NCBI GenBank assembly: GCA_949710005.1
Contig: OX453275.1
Span: 32,716,218 to 32,780,217, forward strand
DNA: 64,000 nucleotides
Direction: 5' to 3'
From: Ricordea florida
Lineage: Eukaryota > Cnidaria > Anthozoa > Corallimorpharia > Ricordeidae
A program made the translations under genes and the position numbers. The notes under the pieces were generated by a model that worked only from the letters and a program-made list of their open reading frames with translations, had not been told where the DNA came from and made no database searches. Each line of letters starts with the position of its first letter. The stretch's first letter is position 1. Positions 1 to 10,277 of this stretch are shown one piece after another.

Positions 1-622
1 ATTGACAAACCTCTGGTGTCCTGTTTGTTTGATCGCTGTTTTCTGTTGATATCAGGTAAGCTGTACAGCTCAGCCACATCAACAGGCGCTTTCTTCTCTA
101 TTGTCAACTGCTGTACAAGATATGCAACCAAACAAAATCTGTATAAATCCAGAGCATGCACTTACATGGGAAAGTAAACTCTTTCTTCTATGGTTATTGA
201 TATTTGGAAAGACCTTCCCTCGTCCCTGAAAGACTCAACTACATAACCTTGCATTTCAAGTTTTAGAGAAACACAATCTATTGTCTGAACAAAGAATGGA
301 AATTTAATAGTAGCACTTAATATAATAAAACTCTCGTGATCAGAGGTTTTCTCAAGTTGCAGAAGAGGGTTGGAATTAACAAGAAAACGTAACAGCTTAC
401 TTAGCTTCTCAGCTCGTAACTATTATTTTACTCTGTATAAAAAAACATCATTATATCTAAATACATTACATTCTGTAACAAATATAAAACTGATACCAAA
501 AAGAGCTCAATATAGAATGTTATCATTGTTATTATCATTCGTTTCCATACGTTGAAACGGTCAAATTCGCGTCTATTTAATCACCACGTCCATTTAATTA
601 CGGTTTATTGGTAGCACATGGT

Positions 623-623
623 C

Positions 624-662
<39 letters not shown>

Positions 663-780
663 CCTGTCTGTCTATGTATGTATGTATGTATGTATGTATG
701 TATGTATGTATGTATGTATGTATGTATGTATGTATGTATGTATGTATGTATGTATGTATGTATCTATCTATCTATCTCTC

Positions 781-819
<39 letters not shown>

Positions 820-907
820 CTCTCTCTCTCTCTATCTCTATCTCTCTCTCTCTATCTATCTATCTGTCTGTGTCTGTCTGTCTGTCTGTCTGTCTGACTA
901 TCTATCT
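623..907. repeat. Compound tetranucleotide microsatellite (CTAT/GTAT/CTGT)
   Basis: Blocks of TATC, then TGTA, then TATC/TC, then TGTC repeat for about 285 bp. Reading frames through it give Tyr/Leu/Ser- or Met/Tyr/Val/Cys-rich strings that are artefacts of the repeat and not proteins. Confidence 0.95.
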
Positions 908-912
908 TTGTT

Positions 913-1100
913 ATCACCCAACTACTGGACTAATGCAAATGCCGCAATCTGATTGGCTACGCTACTAGAGGACTATTAGTAATAGTCCTCGAGTACCGAA
1001 ATTCGTGGCGCTTTCTTTTGTTTTATTCCCAAATAAATCTTTCTTCAACTTGCATTTGCTAACTTTATTATTGCTTTTTCTGTCCGACTAGTTGGGTGAT
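913..1100. mobile_element. MITE-like element with ATCACCCAACTA inverted ends
   Basis: The left end ATCACCCAACTA at 913-924 is matched by its reverse complement TAGTTGGGTGAT at 1089-1100. The interior has no coding sequence. Just outside the right end is a separate 13-bp inverted repeat (1106-1118 against 1137-1149, AACAATTAGACCC). No convincing target-site duplication was seen. Confidence 0.55.
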
Positions 1101-1395
1101 ACCAAAACAATTAGACCCTTCGCCCTCAAGGGCTACGGGTCTAATTGTTAAATATATATAAAACAAAATGGCGATATAACAAGGTAAAATCATTGTGGCA
1201 ACTGCCAAATGTTTAAACATTAATAAGCAAATTATTCATTTCTTAATAATATACATGCAAAAATTTCAGCATGCTCATTGGCTGAGAGCACGTCAATTAA
1301 TCCCAAACAGTGCAGAAAATTGAAATTGAGTGCAAAAAGTTGAAATTGAGTGCAGAAAGTTGAAATTAAATTTTTGCATGTATATTATTAACAAG

Positions 1396-1560
1396 TAATC
1401 ACATGATTTGTCTCGTGCAATTTGGGATAAATCTGCACTCGTAAATTTTTCAAAGACTACAAATTGCACGAGCCCTACGGGCTCGTGCAATTTGGTTAGC
1501 CTTTGAAAAATTTACTCGTGCTGATTTATCCCAAATTGCACGAGACAAATCATGTGATTA
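1396..1560. repeat. Large foldback (inverted) repeat
   Basis: The sequence starting TAATCACATGATTTGTC at 1396 returns as its reverse complement ending at 1560, with arms of roughly 80 bp and a few mismatches, so the strand can form a long hairpin. The flank to its left (about 1265-1375) has tandem GTTGAAATTGAGTGCA-type units. A decayed relative of that flank lies at about 30410-30540, so this is a dispersed family. Confidence 0.7.
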
Positions 1561-1596
1561 CCTATACTAACATCATTAAAAACTACCAAGTAACAG

Positions 1597-4500
1597 CTAT
1601 AGCGTGATTGTGCTTACATCTCCTTGATTGAGGCTCCCCGAAACGCTAGGCGGTTTGGTCTCTTTATTTTCTTGACTATTTCCTGCTTGCACCAAGTCAT
1701 AGAACCCGGCGCTTTCATTTCTCTCAAGAACGGAATCATACAAAGCCGAGTCCGCATGTTCCTCAGCGGTTTCCTTCTTGACAGATGCGGACGCAGCTTG
1801 TACCATCTCGTAGGTGGGTGGGGCTGACTTGGATGGTGGCCGAGAACCAACCACTTCATACATGGTTTCGTCCGTATCCTTGTTTGATCCTCTCGGTAGA
1901 GTACTAGCACCGACCATACTGTACCCACCCGGGTCGTCACCTAGTTGCACGGGTTTTCCGCCGGAGTCGCCAACGCTTGAGTAGAGGTCACTGTCCAAGT
2001 CATCGCTGTCGAAGCTGCGATCAGAAGGGGAGCTGAGACTTCGATTAGGTCGGTTCATCGGGAGGTCGTACTGTGAATCGATGGAGTCCTGCGAACTATA
2101 TAAATAATCCAAAAAAAAAAATCTTAATTCGTTACTTTCCTTTCTAGAAAATCAGAGTACTACAGTGCTATAGTATAGCACGATAGCACTGCAGTACTAT
2201 ACTAACACAAGTTCCACAGAATAGTCCTACAGGGCTAGTGCTAAACTATGAAACTCGTGTTCCATCGCGTTCCATAGTACAGTAGTACAGTGCTAGTTCT
2301 ATGCTATGGAATTCGTGTTCCATAGTATAGCACTACAGTGCTAGTACTATAGCACTACAGTGCTAGTACTATAGCATTACAGTGCTAGTACTATAGCACT
2401 ACAGTGCTAGTACTATGCTATGGAATTCGTGATTCACTTACTTCCCAACCGGAATTTCTGGAAACGTTTTGCGAATGGTAGACCGCTGATAGTTCGTTAC
2501 AAGTGGTATTTTCAATTATTTAAAGCTGTTTGAAATGCGATGACAAACTTAGTTCTGCGTTTGATCTACTAAAGATCTTTATTACCTTACTCGTGCCTTC
2601 TGAGAACTAAACTTTTGGAGCTGCATGGCCTGTCTCAATACGCTCATCCACTCTGTTAGGTTCTCGGGAGTCTGGGCAGACTACAAAGAAAGAATAATAA
2701 GGCTTGGTTACCTACACATTGCTGACGCTGTCAACACTTCACTGCAACCTCCAAGAAGTGGTGGGCCGAAGAGAACCCCGGGAACGAGACGGACACAACA
2801 GCAGGCGTTCCGTCTTTTCGTACAGTGAGATAGAAGCACTCTACCATTCTAACTTGCAGTCCTAGCAAAGCCCGTTTCCAAGAAAGTGCAATGTCGCTAA
2901 ATGGGTATTACATATGTGTTGTAGATTAAAATGAATTTTCGGTCAAAATGGTTCCAAACTAGTTTCATTTGTTTTTTCCTTTGTTTCAGATTATTGGAGG
3001 ATTATAGAAATTAAACTGAAACAAAGGAAAAAAACAAATCGAACTAGTTTGCAACCATTTTGACCTGAAGTTAATTTTAACCTACAACATATACGTTACT
3101 CACCAAATGTGAGGTCAAAATGGCCGCATATTGGTTCAGCTCTTTCTTTGCGTCTTTATTGACCGAGAGGTATAGAAACGCAAAAACGAACGAGGCCAAT
3201 ATCCATCCGTCTTGACCAAACAAGCCTGGTAAATAAAGGACCTCTTAAACGGCCATTTTGTTGTGTTTGCTTTCACGGGAAATCTCGAGCGGGCAAGATA
3301 GGACCATCTTGCCCGCTTGGTAGCCAATCAGAACTTAGGATTCGCGTCATCTTGCCCGCTTGGGTAGCCAATCAGAACTTAGGATTCGCGTCATCTTGCC
3401 CGCTTGGGCAGCCAATTAGAACTTACGATTCGCGTCATCTTGCCCGCTCGCAGAACTAGTCTTATAATAAACAACATTTAGGTAAGGGCATGGTTTCTTA
3501 AGAAACCTGTGTTGCGTCGGTAGGAGAAAAATAACTTAGTTCAAAAGTGTGACACAATGAAATAATTAAGCATTTTTTCCTTTCTAATATTCACGAACTG
3601 GGATCAAAAAACACTTTCCCTTGAATTGCTAAGAGACTTACAAAAGTATACGTCCTGTTCCTGGTAATGATCTGAAATCCATTGTTCACCAGTTTAACAG
3701 GATTGACGGCTTTAACCTGGTAATAAAGAAGCCCAACTTAAGTAAACGTCAAGAAAACGGTCAATCATGCACTCCTAACAAAGAGATGACAAGTAGGTCC
3801 GGCGTACAGTGTGCGTTTCTCGAAAGTCTGGAATATTTCTAAAGGAACCGTTTACCGAGATTGAAGAGTATAATCGTTTTAGTAATATACTAAACACGAG
3901 ATGCAGTGTTTCATCACATATCAAACACCGAGAAGAGAGCTGAAAACACGACGCGCAGCGGAGTATTTTTTAGCGAAATTCGAGGTGTTTGATATGTGAT
4001 GAAACACAAGTATCGAGTGTCTGATATAGCTTCTCAAACGAAATTATTTAGAGGGAGAAATAAACGATGCAAAAACGAGCCCTGTTTCATCAGATATCCA
4101 AACACGTCACGGTGTCTGATTTCCTTCGTCTTTCCCTCATGCGTTACTATAATGAGTTTGTGAAGTATAAAAGCAATCCCAGTCAAGAACTCGGAAGCAC
4201 CCAAAAAACGAGAATTAGTGCCGGCTATTTTTTTTCCCTCCAATCAAAAGTAACTTTTACAAGGATTTCCCAGAATCCCCGGTACTATTGGAGGCGGACA
4301 GTGTTGAATATCCCGAGACAGAGCCAATCAGATCGCTCAAAATGCGAAGGTTGTTGGGTTGGTATATATGCTGTAGATTAAAATAATTTCAGGTCAAAAT
4401 GGTTCCAAACTAGTTTGATTTGTTTTTTCCTTTGTTTCAGATTACTGGAGGATTATGGAAATTAACCTGAAACAAAGGAAAAAACAAGTCAAACTAGTTT

Positions 4501-7500
4501 GGAACCATTTTGACCTGAAATTCATTTTAACCTACAACATATATTCTCAATATTGACTAATAAAAGAAGTGTAATCGGTGGACATAAAAAAAAAAACCAT
4601 AGTTCCCGAGTCAAAGCAGTGACTCGCTGGGATAACAAACACCAATACTTAATAAGCTGCTGGATACAAGATCGTCTGAGGAAATTAATGTACCAATCTT
4701 GAGGATTTCGAGGAAATCAAACATCGAATTCTCCAAACTAACATATAATGAAGTGCATGAGACTGGAAGAACGGCTGCCTCACAACTGCGCGTACCTGGC
4801 TAAAGTCGATGGTTCCAAGGTAGTTTTCTTCCTGCAAAAACCAGAAAATGTGCAATAATGAAGTGAAACGATAGTCTCAATAACTGAGGAATGTGAACTT
4901 TAAAAACTTTAATTCTGGAAAAAGAACTTGGTCAATATGCAGCCATATTGACCTCACGCCTGGTTAACAACACATATATAATAGCTTACAGTTGTTTCGG
5001 GTGCCTTGTAGTACATCAGATCCTGTCCATCTAAAATGAACCACCGTTTTCGAAAGCCCTGAAATAAAAGAAATATACTATTACAAGAGAAAATGAGGTA
5101 AGAGAACGTATCTTCCATACTCTCTTTTACTATGATAAGGGGACAGAATCTATTTTTAGATCCGGAAACTATTTTAGGGTGGTTCATGTATTGGACGGTA
5201 AACGAGTTTGCGCAGCGATCAATGAGTTTTTGGATACAAGCCAATGAATGAAGGAAAATTGTACAGAGCACTTTCCATGTTGCAATTTATTTTATTATTA
5301 ACTTTACTGGTATTGAGATTACTGATTGGGAACTAATTCAACTTCCTTATTGTAACCCAACAGTGAGTGATTTTCAAAAAAATCGCGAAATTTATATAAG
5401 TCCCGCGAAAAAGAGTTCTAACGCCGCGAAGTGAAATACCTTGTGTTACATCAATCAACTTAGGCTCATATCAGGACCCATTTGAAGAAATACATGTAAA
5501 TAGTGTCCTTCAGCTGCAAGCGCAATTCGAGGGTGTCATGTAGTACTCTTGTATTGCTCTGCTCTGTTGCAAAGAAACATGTCAAACTGTGCACAGGTTT
5601 TTTTTGCAATACGGTTTTGTTCAGTGTAATGGAAACTATCGCTATGGAAAATGAAAATCAGTCGTGACAATTCTGAGATTATTTGTTAGTGGAGATCAGT
5701 GCTTTGACAATTTTCGCGAAATATAGTTACCTGAAAATGCATTTTTTTGATGGACAAACCGCGAAATTCAAGTCACGCGCAAGATGCCCGTTCCCTTTTT
5801 GTGAAATTGCATTCCCGCAAAAAAAAAAAAATGCGCAACAATAAGGTAATTTGAAGCTATTAGGCGAACAACAACGGGACCAATGTCGCTAATCACAAAC
5901 TTTTTGGTAGAAGTGGACTTCCTGCAAGGAAGAAATCAAACCTTGCTATCAATTACGTTTTACATGACAAATTTCAGAGCCTCGTTAGTTTTCAGTTGAG
6001 ACGCAGGTGCAAGGGGATTTTACGATGCTCAAGTCTCAGGGGTCTCTGGTTCTCGTCCAAGGAAAAATTTCTTCAGATGAAAAAATACAGTAACTGGAAA
6101 CTTCAAACAGAGAAAAAACTTCATCAGCATTAAGTTGTGGTATTACGGTAATTTTTTAGGTGATATGATTTCATTGCAACGCTGAAAATATTGATGATAA
6201 TATCAACATCCCGTGACTACATCGTGTGACAAAAGAAGAATTTATATTATCATCATATTTTCCAAGATGAACAACAACCCATTCCTTAACACTGAAAATA
6301 TTGTCAAATTTACTAGCAGTCAAGTTTAGAATTGTCAGTGAAACGATAGCAAGTACCGAGCACTGGTTCTACAATACTATCAAATACAATTATTTCACAA
6401 TAAGGCAGTTTTTGTTACTGATATCTGACTAGTATTCAGTCTCTTTACTATATACATGTAGTGGATACAGTTAAGTATTCTGTGATTGAAACATTTCAAT
6501 GATACGGTTGCGACAAAATAATTTCATACCACTCCCAAAAAGGATTCTTACCCTTGAGTCCCCCTTTAGCCCTCATCAGAAAACCATAACCAGCTCTTCA
6601 AACACCAGCTTTGCTGGGTTTTGTGGCAGTCATATTTCTACTTATATTTAAGTGTGTTTCATTTTTCTGACCAGGATAGCTTTTACCTGGGTTCATCAGC
6701 TGGAGTGTGGAAAAACTGGTCAGTGCAAACGCTTCAACATCACTGATGATTTGTCGTAATTTAAACTGTTGTGGTCTTTGAAAGTCCTGTGGTTTCATAA
6801 GCAGTCGGCCTAAGAAACTATGCCATAATACTTCTTACTATGGCTGAGTGTGAGCTGCACTCTGCACAGTTATGTCTCTTATACTGTAGGTACCCTGTTA
6901 TCCTGCCCAAAATATACTAGGTGTCCATAGGACGATCTCTGCTGTTTAGAAAAATTGTGTCGTTAGCATGTCTACTTCATTTTCTGATGGAGCTAAATGA
7001 ATATCACCTCTGAACATTTTTAAAAAGTAAATAGTGTGATTAACAATCTCTAGAAATTCAAAGCTGATAGGGTAAAGACTTTTCTATGATGCAGGATTAA
7101 AAACTCAAGAATTCACAAAGAGACCTACATACAAAGACTGAATGTTTGAACTCACTGGCATTTTTGACACCCAAGACTTGGGCAACTTTTGAAAGCTAAA
7201 TTCTTCCTTGTTATTAAATACAACATGCTGCGAATTTTGCTAGTTACTTAGTTCCATAAGCTCTTGTATCTGCTGAAAAGTATTTTAGAAATTATGATCA
7301 TTCTTCAAAGAAATTTCTTTGATAATGAGCCAAACTAATTTGTTTGTATTAGCACTGAAAACCACAAATGTAAAAGTGGGTGCACAAGAGACATAAGGTC
7401 CACATGGCTTGACCTTACCCCAGTTCTATTAGCACAAGGCATCTAGATGTGTTATCATGCTCCCCTGCATGGGACGCCAATCCATCACAGTGCTACCTCC

Positions 7501-9829
7501 GGCATTACATTCAGGCGCGGATCTAGAATAAATGGTGACTGATTTCCTAAGCCAGCGCCAAAGGCACAAGTTTCTAGGAGGGTCCAGGAGCATGCTCACC
7601 TGGGAAATGTTTTGGATTTAACTCCCTTAAGTCCCATTTCCTTGGTCTCTGAGTCATTCAGACAGGATATTGGCTAGTTCCATTCTCTTCAGATTTCAAC
7701 GTGGAAAGTTCTTTTTATTAGAAATATATTATTCATTATGGAAAATCTGACTGATTCCCATAAACCGGTGGAAACCGGTGTGGATCCGTGTCTGACATTG
7801 CCAGTGCCCATTTATAGGCCTGGGTGGAAAGAGGCAGATTGGGGCTAGCTTCCTTGTTTAATGAAGCAACACAGTGCTATAACCAGGGCTTAAATCCCAG
7901 ACCTCCTTTCTGGCACTCCAATACATCAACCACTATGCTCCCTCTTACCCTCCCTAACCCTGAATGCACATCCACAAAAACCATTCCATGAAACTATATT
8001 ACAAAATCAGCCAGTTATTAAATCCAATCTCTGTATTTCAAAGGAAAGAAAAATTCAAATCTACACCAACATCCCAGGTCCATATTTGTAAGACTGCATA
8101 CAAGAAAGAAGGGGAGCACCATTTGAATGCTTCCTTTTGTTCCCTTTCAAACTTTCAATTTCTTAACAGTGAGGTTTAGTTGTAATTATTAGGTTGCACA
8201 TAGGGGTGAGAAGCAACTGTATGTTATAAAAATATAGCTTAAGAACGCTGCAGCTATAGGAAAAGGGGGGACTGTATAGTCTCAGAAAGAAGCAACTAAC
8301 TGGTTTGGTTGATTTGAATTGGTTGTCAGAGTGCTATTTTAGACAAACAATTAAGTCAAAAATTTCATATGGTTATCATATTGGCAAGGAGCAAAAGCAG
8401 GCAGGGAGAAAGGAAAAAGTATAAAGGAGTTACTTTCTAGTGAAACTGGTGCTACATTGGTTGGAGATTAAAACACAAAAAGATGGTTCAAATGAGTTGA
8501 CATGTAAGTTAACACCATGGGGTCAAACGGGAAATGACGTTTCAAGCAACATATTACCATTGAACAGGATAACAAAGTAAGACTCTGACATCTGAAATTA
8601 AAGAGTTACACATTAACTATTGACTGATTTGTGCTGACCTAACAAATCAGCTGTTCAAATGGAACACATCTTTTGACAAATGGGAAAAAAGACAACCACT
8701 CTGGGAAACATGAATAGCATCGATCAACAACTTTTATAAACTGCAAATCACTAAAGTGAAATATTTAATACACTGTATATGGCTCAAAGTTGTTGGGAAC
8801 TAAAACTTTATTTGGATAACATTTAAAGGACTTTACTATGCATGCACAACGAACAGCTTGGCTAAGATATCGGCAAAGCATGATGTTTCTTTGAATTACC
8901 TCACGGAGATCGAACGCTCACAAAATGTTAACGGCAGCATAATTTCATGATCTATTCAAATTTACCTTACGATCGAATGACAGCCTATAGATAAATAAAA
9001 GTTAAAATAAATTACTGCTGATCTTAAAAGTTGCCGAGTGGACCTTTTCAGGTGCGCGTTTATGAGTTAACAGAAAGAAGTCATACAAATCATAACATTA
9101 TAATGCACATCGCAACATTGATCGGTTAATGCCGCTTCAGCGATCATTGTAATTGCGTTATTTGACGATTAGGCCAGGGTGTTCATTAAGCATCGGAGAT
9201 CGGAGAATTTTCCGGCCAAATTTAGATGGTGTGAGATAGTTTTCAGTTTACATTCAGCGTTACAGAATATTCTCCTGTTACTTTACACAATACTCCTGTT
9301 GCTACACTTCTTATTGAAAACCCTGATTAGGACTGACTTTCTTGACTAACAATCAGTAAAAGCCGATAATCTAGTAACATTAAATAAGCTACTCTTGTAA
9401 ATGAACTAATTTAAGCAAAGATTGGTCAAAGGCGGGAAATCGAGTTTCCATTTCATTTACTCACGCCTCAAACTTGACACTTCTATAATCTCATTTGCAA
9501 ATACATCAACAATGTCTCCCACCATGAGCAAAGTGAAACATTTCCCGTTTGGTGTGGCTGATCATGTACGCTGAATACTCGATTTAAGCCTCTTCGTCAT
9601 TCATATATACTAATTAAATGGGACGTCCTCAGAAAGCAACCCTTCGTATCGGCCTTCTTTAAGTTCGTACAGGAAAATAGCTGACGTTTCGGAGCAACTT
9701 CGACCTCGAGCTCAAAAATGCCATTTCAACCACACTGAAGCGTAAAATCAAACATACCTCGAAAAATCTTTTTCCAGCCTTTTCCAGAACTCCCTCAAAG
9801 TGGAGTCGACTGTCTGTTGACGCAGACAT
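1597..9829 (-). CDS. PH-domain adaptor-like protein with Tyr-x-x-Val tail (6 exons)
   Basis: Exons in order: 9829-9758, 5058-4990, 4831-4796, 3716-3642, 2680-2591, 2088-1597. All are phase 0 with GT-AG introns, and an in-frame TAA abuts the ATG at 9829. The product is 277 aa. Residues about 9-108 form one PH domain. The first strand pair carries a K...RKRWF basic motif of the phosphoinositide-binding type, and the last helix holds the conserved Trp (TEWMSVL). The closest family I recall is the second PH domain of ADAP/centaurin-alpha, but no ArfGAP zinc finger is present. The tail is Ser/Asp-rich with YSSV, YSMV, YEVV, YEMV, YDSV and YDLV, which look like SH2-docking sites if phosphorylated. 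A peripheral membrane signalling adaptor is inferred. The 3' end is uncertain: a good donor (GAT|GTAAGC at 1618/1617) lies eight codons before the TAG, so a further exon may exist left of it. Intron 1 is 4.7 kb. Confidence 0.75.
2158..2430. repeat. Palindromic tandem repeat, about 22-bp unit
   Basis: Units of the type AGCACTACAGTGCTAGTACT repeat in tandem, cleanest at about 2330-2412 and more diverged to the left. Each unit is itself built from AGCACT/AGTGCT and AGTACT palindromes. The array lies in the last intron of the PH-domain gene, close to the acceptor of its last exon. Confidence 0.8.
2917..3089. mobile_element. MITE, TGTTGTAG family
   Basis: The element begins TGTTGTAGATTAAAATG and ends with CTACAACA. 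Long internal inverted arms carry GGTCAAAATGGTTCCAAAC on the left and CCATTTTGACCTGAA on the right. The flanking four bases are TATG and TATA, close to a TATA target duplication. The ends match those of the integrase transposon in HID1 intron 3. Confidence 0.75.
3305..3449. repeat. Tandem repeat, 43-44 bp unit
   Basis: CATCTTGCCCGCTTGG begins units at 3305, 3348, 3392 and 3436; the last unit is partial. Units contain the CCAATCAGAAC segment common at the edges of other dispersed repeats here. The array is within intron 4 of the PH-domain gene. Confidence 0.85.
3906..4007. repeat. Inverted repeat with 24-bp arms
   Basis: GTGTTTCATCACATATCAAA at the start of the left arm (3906-3929) returns as its reverse complement at 3984-4007. 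The arms match without mismatch, and the loop is about 54 bp. A diverged third copy of the arm lies at about 4084-4105. Confidence 0.8.
4369..4539. mobile_element. MITE, TGTTGTAG family, TATA duplication
   Basis: Same family as 2917-3089, about 171 bp. It starts TGCTGTAGATTAAAAT and ends CTACAACA, with TATA on both sides (4365-4368 and 4540-4543). The arms include CAAACTAGTTTGATTTG and its complement. No coding capacity. Confidence 0.85.
5345..5846. mobile_element. Non-coding element with CCTTATTGT ends
   Basis: Short inverted ends CCTTATTGT (5345-5353) and ACAATAAGG (5838-5846) enclose about 500 bp without open frames. A diverged copy of its interior, including the CCCATTTGAAGAAAT and TTTTGTTCAGTGTAATG blocks, lies at about 29260-29610 in a HID1 intron. 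This copy is in intron 1 of the PH-domain gene. Confidence 0.55.
7430..7950 (-). mobile_element. Old SINE copy split by an insertion
   Basis: The segments at about 7430-7510 and 7790-7950 align in order with the SINE at 18607-18896: GGGACGCCAATCCATCACAG, then CCTGGGTGGAAAGAGGCAG, then a decayed tRNA-like head. Between them is about 280 bp whose ends resemble CAGGCGCGGATCTAG and its complement, like a hAT-type MITE. Strongly diverged; boundaries are approximate. Confidence 0.45.
9175..9325. mobile_element. hAT-like MITE, copy 1
   Basis: It begins CAGGGTGTTCATTAAGCATC and ends TTATTGAAAACCCTG, an imperfect terminal inverted repeat. The flanks share ATTAGG, a probable remnant of a target duplication. 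A second copy with the same ends lies at 24905-25079 in a HID1 intron. Confidence 0.7.
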
Positions 9830-10277
9830 TTACAGCAAACGCGAAAATAATTCGTAAAATGTAGTCGACCGAGTGATCGACAGGCGCAACTCTAAGTTTC
9901 GGTTCGTTGGAAGAGCAAATGAATTCAATGAATTTGCAATTGTTTGGTATAGAACTTAACAAAAGAAGTTGGATGACCCGGAAACAGTACACATAATTTA
10001 CATAGGTACGGACTTTACAGAGTTTCGATCTCAACCTCGTTCCCAGGGTCCTCTCTCTACCTCGAGAAAGTACTTTCTCGAGGTAGAGAGAGGACCCTTG
10101 GAACGAGGTTGTTTCGATCTTTGATCTAACATTTCGAGAACCAAGCGGAGTTTTACGGAAGTGTCCGAATGTCTGTCCGAACTTCTCCGAACTGCTCTTG
10201 TGCGAGAATGCGCACTTCGTCAACACTTGTTCCAAACAGTCACAAAGGGGAGTGAAAATTTACATGAAGCTCTAGGA
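9830..10277. promoter_or_regulatory. Shared promoter region of two divergent genes
   Basis: The start codons of the minus-strand PH-domain gene (9829) and plus-strand HID1 (10278) are 448 bp apart and point away from each other, so both promoters and 5' leaders must overlap or abut here unless there are upstream non-coding exons. I see no convincing TATA box. The dominant structure is a 78-bp palindrome at 10033-10110. Promoter function is inferred from layout only. Confidence 0.45.
10033..10110. repeat. 78-bp near-perfect palindrome
   Basis: Arms 10033-10071 and 10072-10110 are reverse complements over 39 bp with a single mismatch (the G in CCCAGG of the left arm against T in CCCTTGG of the right). 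There is no loop: the centre is AGTACT. It contains CTCGAG in each arm. Confidence 0.93.

Larger units (their letters stand above)
1..1596. other. Repeat-rich stretch, no supported gene
   Basis: I see no coding exon I can defend here. The region holds a long CTAT/GTAT microsatellite, a short inverted-repeat element and a large foldback repeat, each listed separately. If the PH-domain gene splices at its candidate donor at 1617-1616, its last exon could lie here. One minus-strand stretch near 1-43 is open after an AG in a compatible phase, but a plus-strand donor-like site at the same place is at least as convincing, so neither is called. Confidence 0.5.

Noticed and set aside
1-55. Possible plus-strand exon ending at ATATCAG|GTAAGC
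   Set aside because: One frame is open for 18 codons and the donor looks good, but the piece is too short and cut by the window edge. A minus-strand acceptor reading of the same bases is also possible.
608-968. Open frames of Tyr/Leu/Ser/Cys/Val repeats
   Set aside because: They are translations of the CTAT/GTAT microsatellite.
10161-10277. Upstream in-frame Met extending HID1 by 39 residues
   Set aside because: The extension would bury the MGxxxS myristoylation start shared with other HID1 proteins, and I recognise no homology in it.
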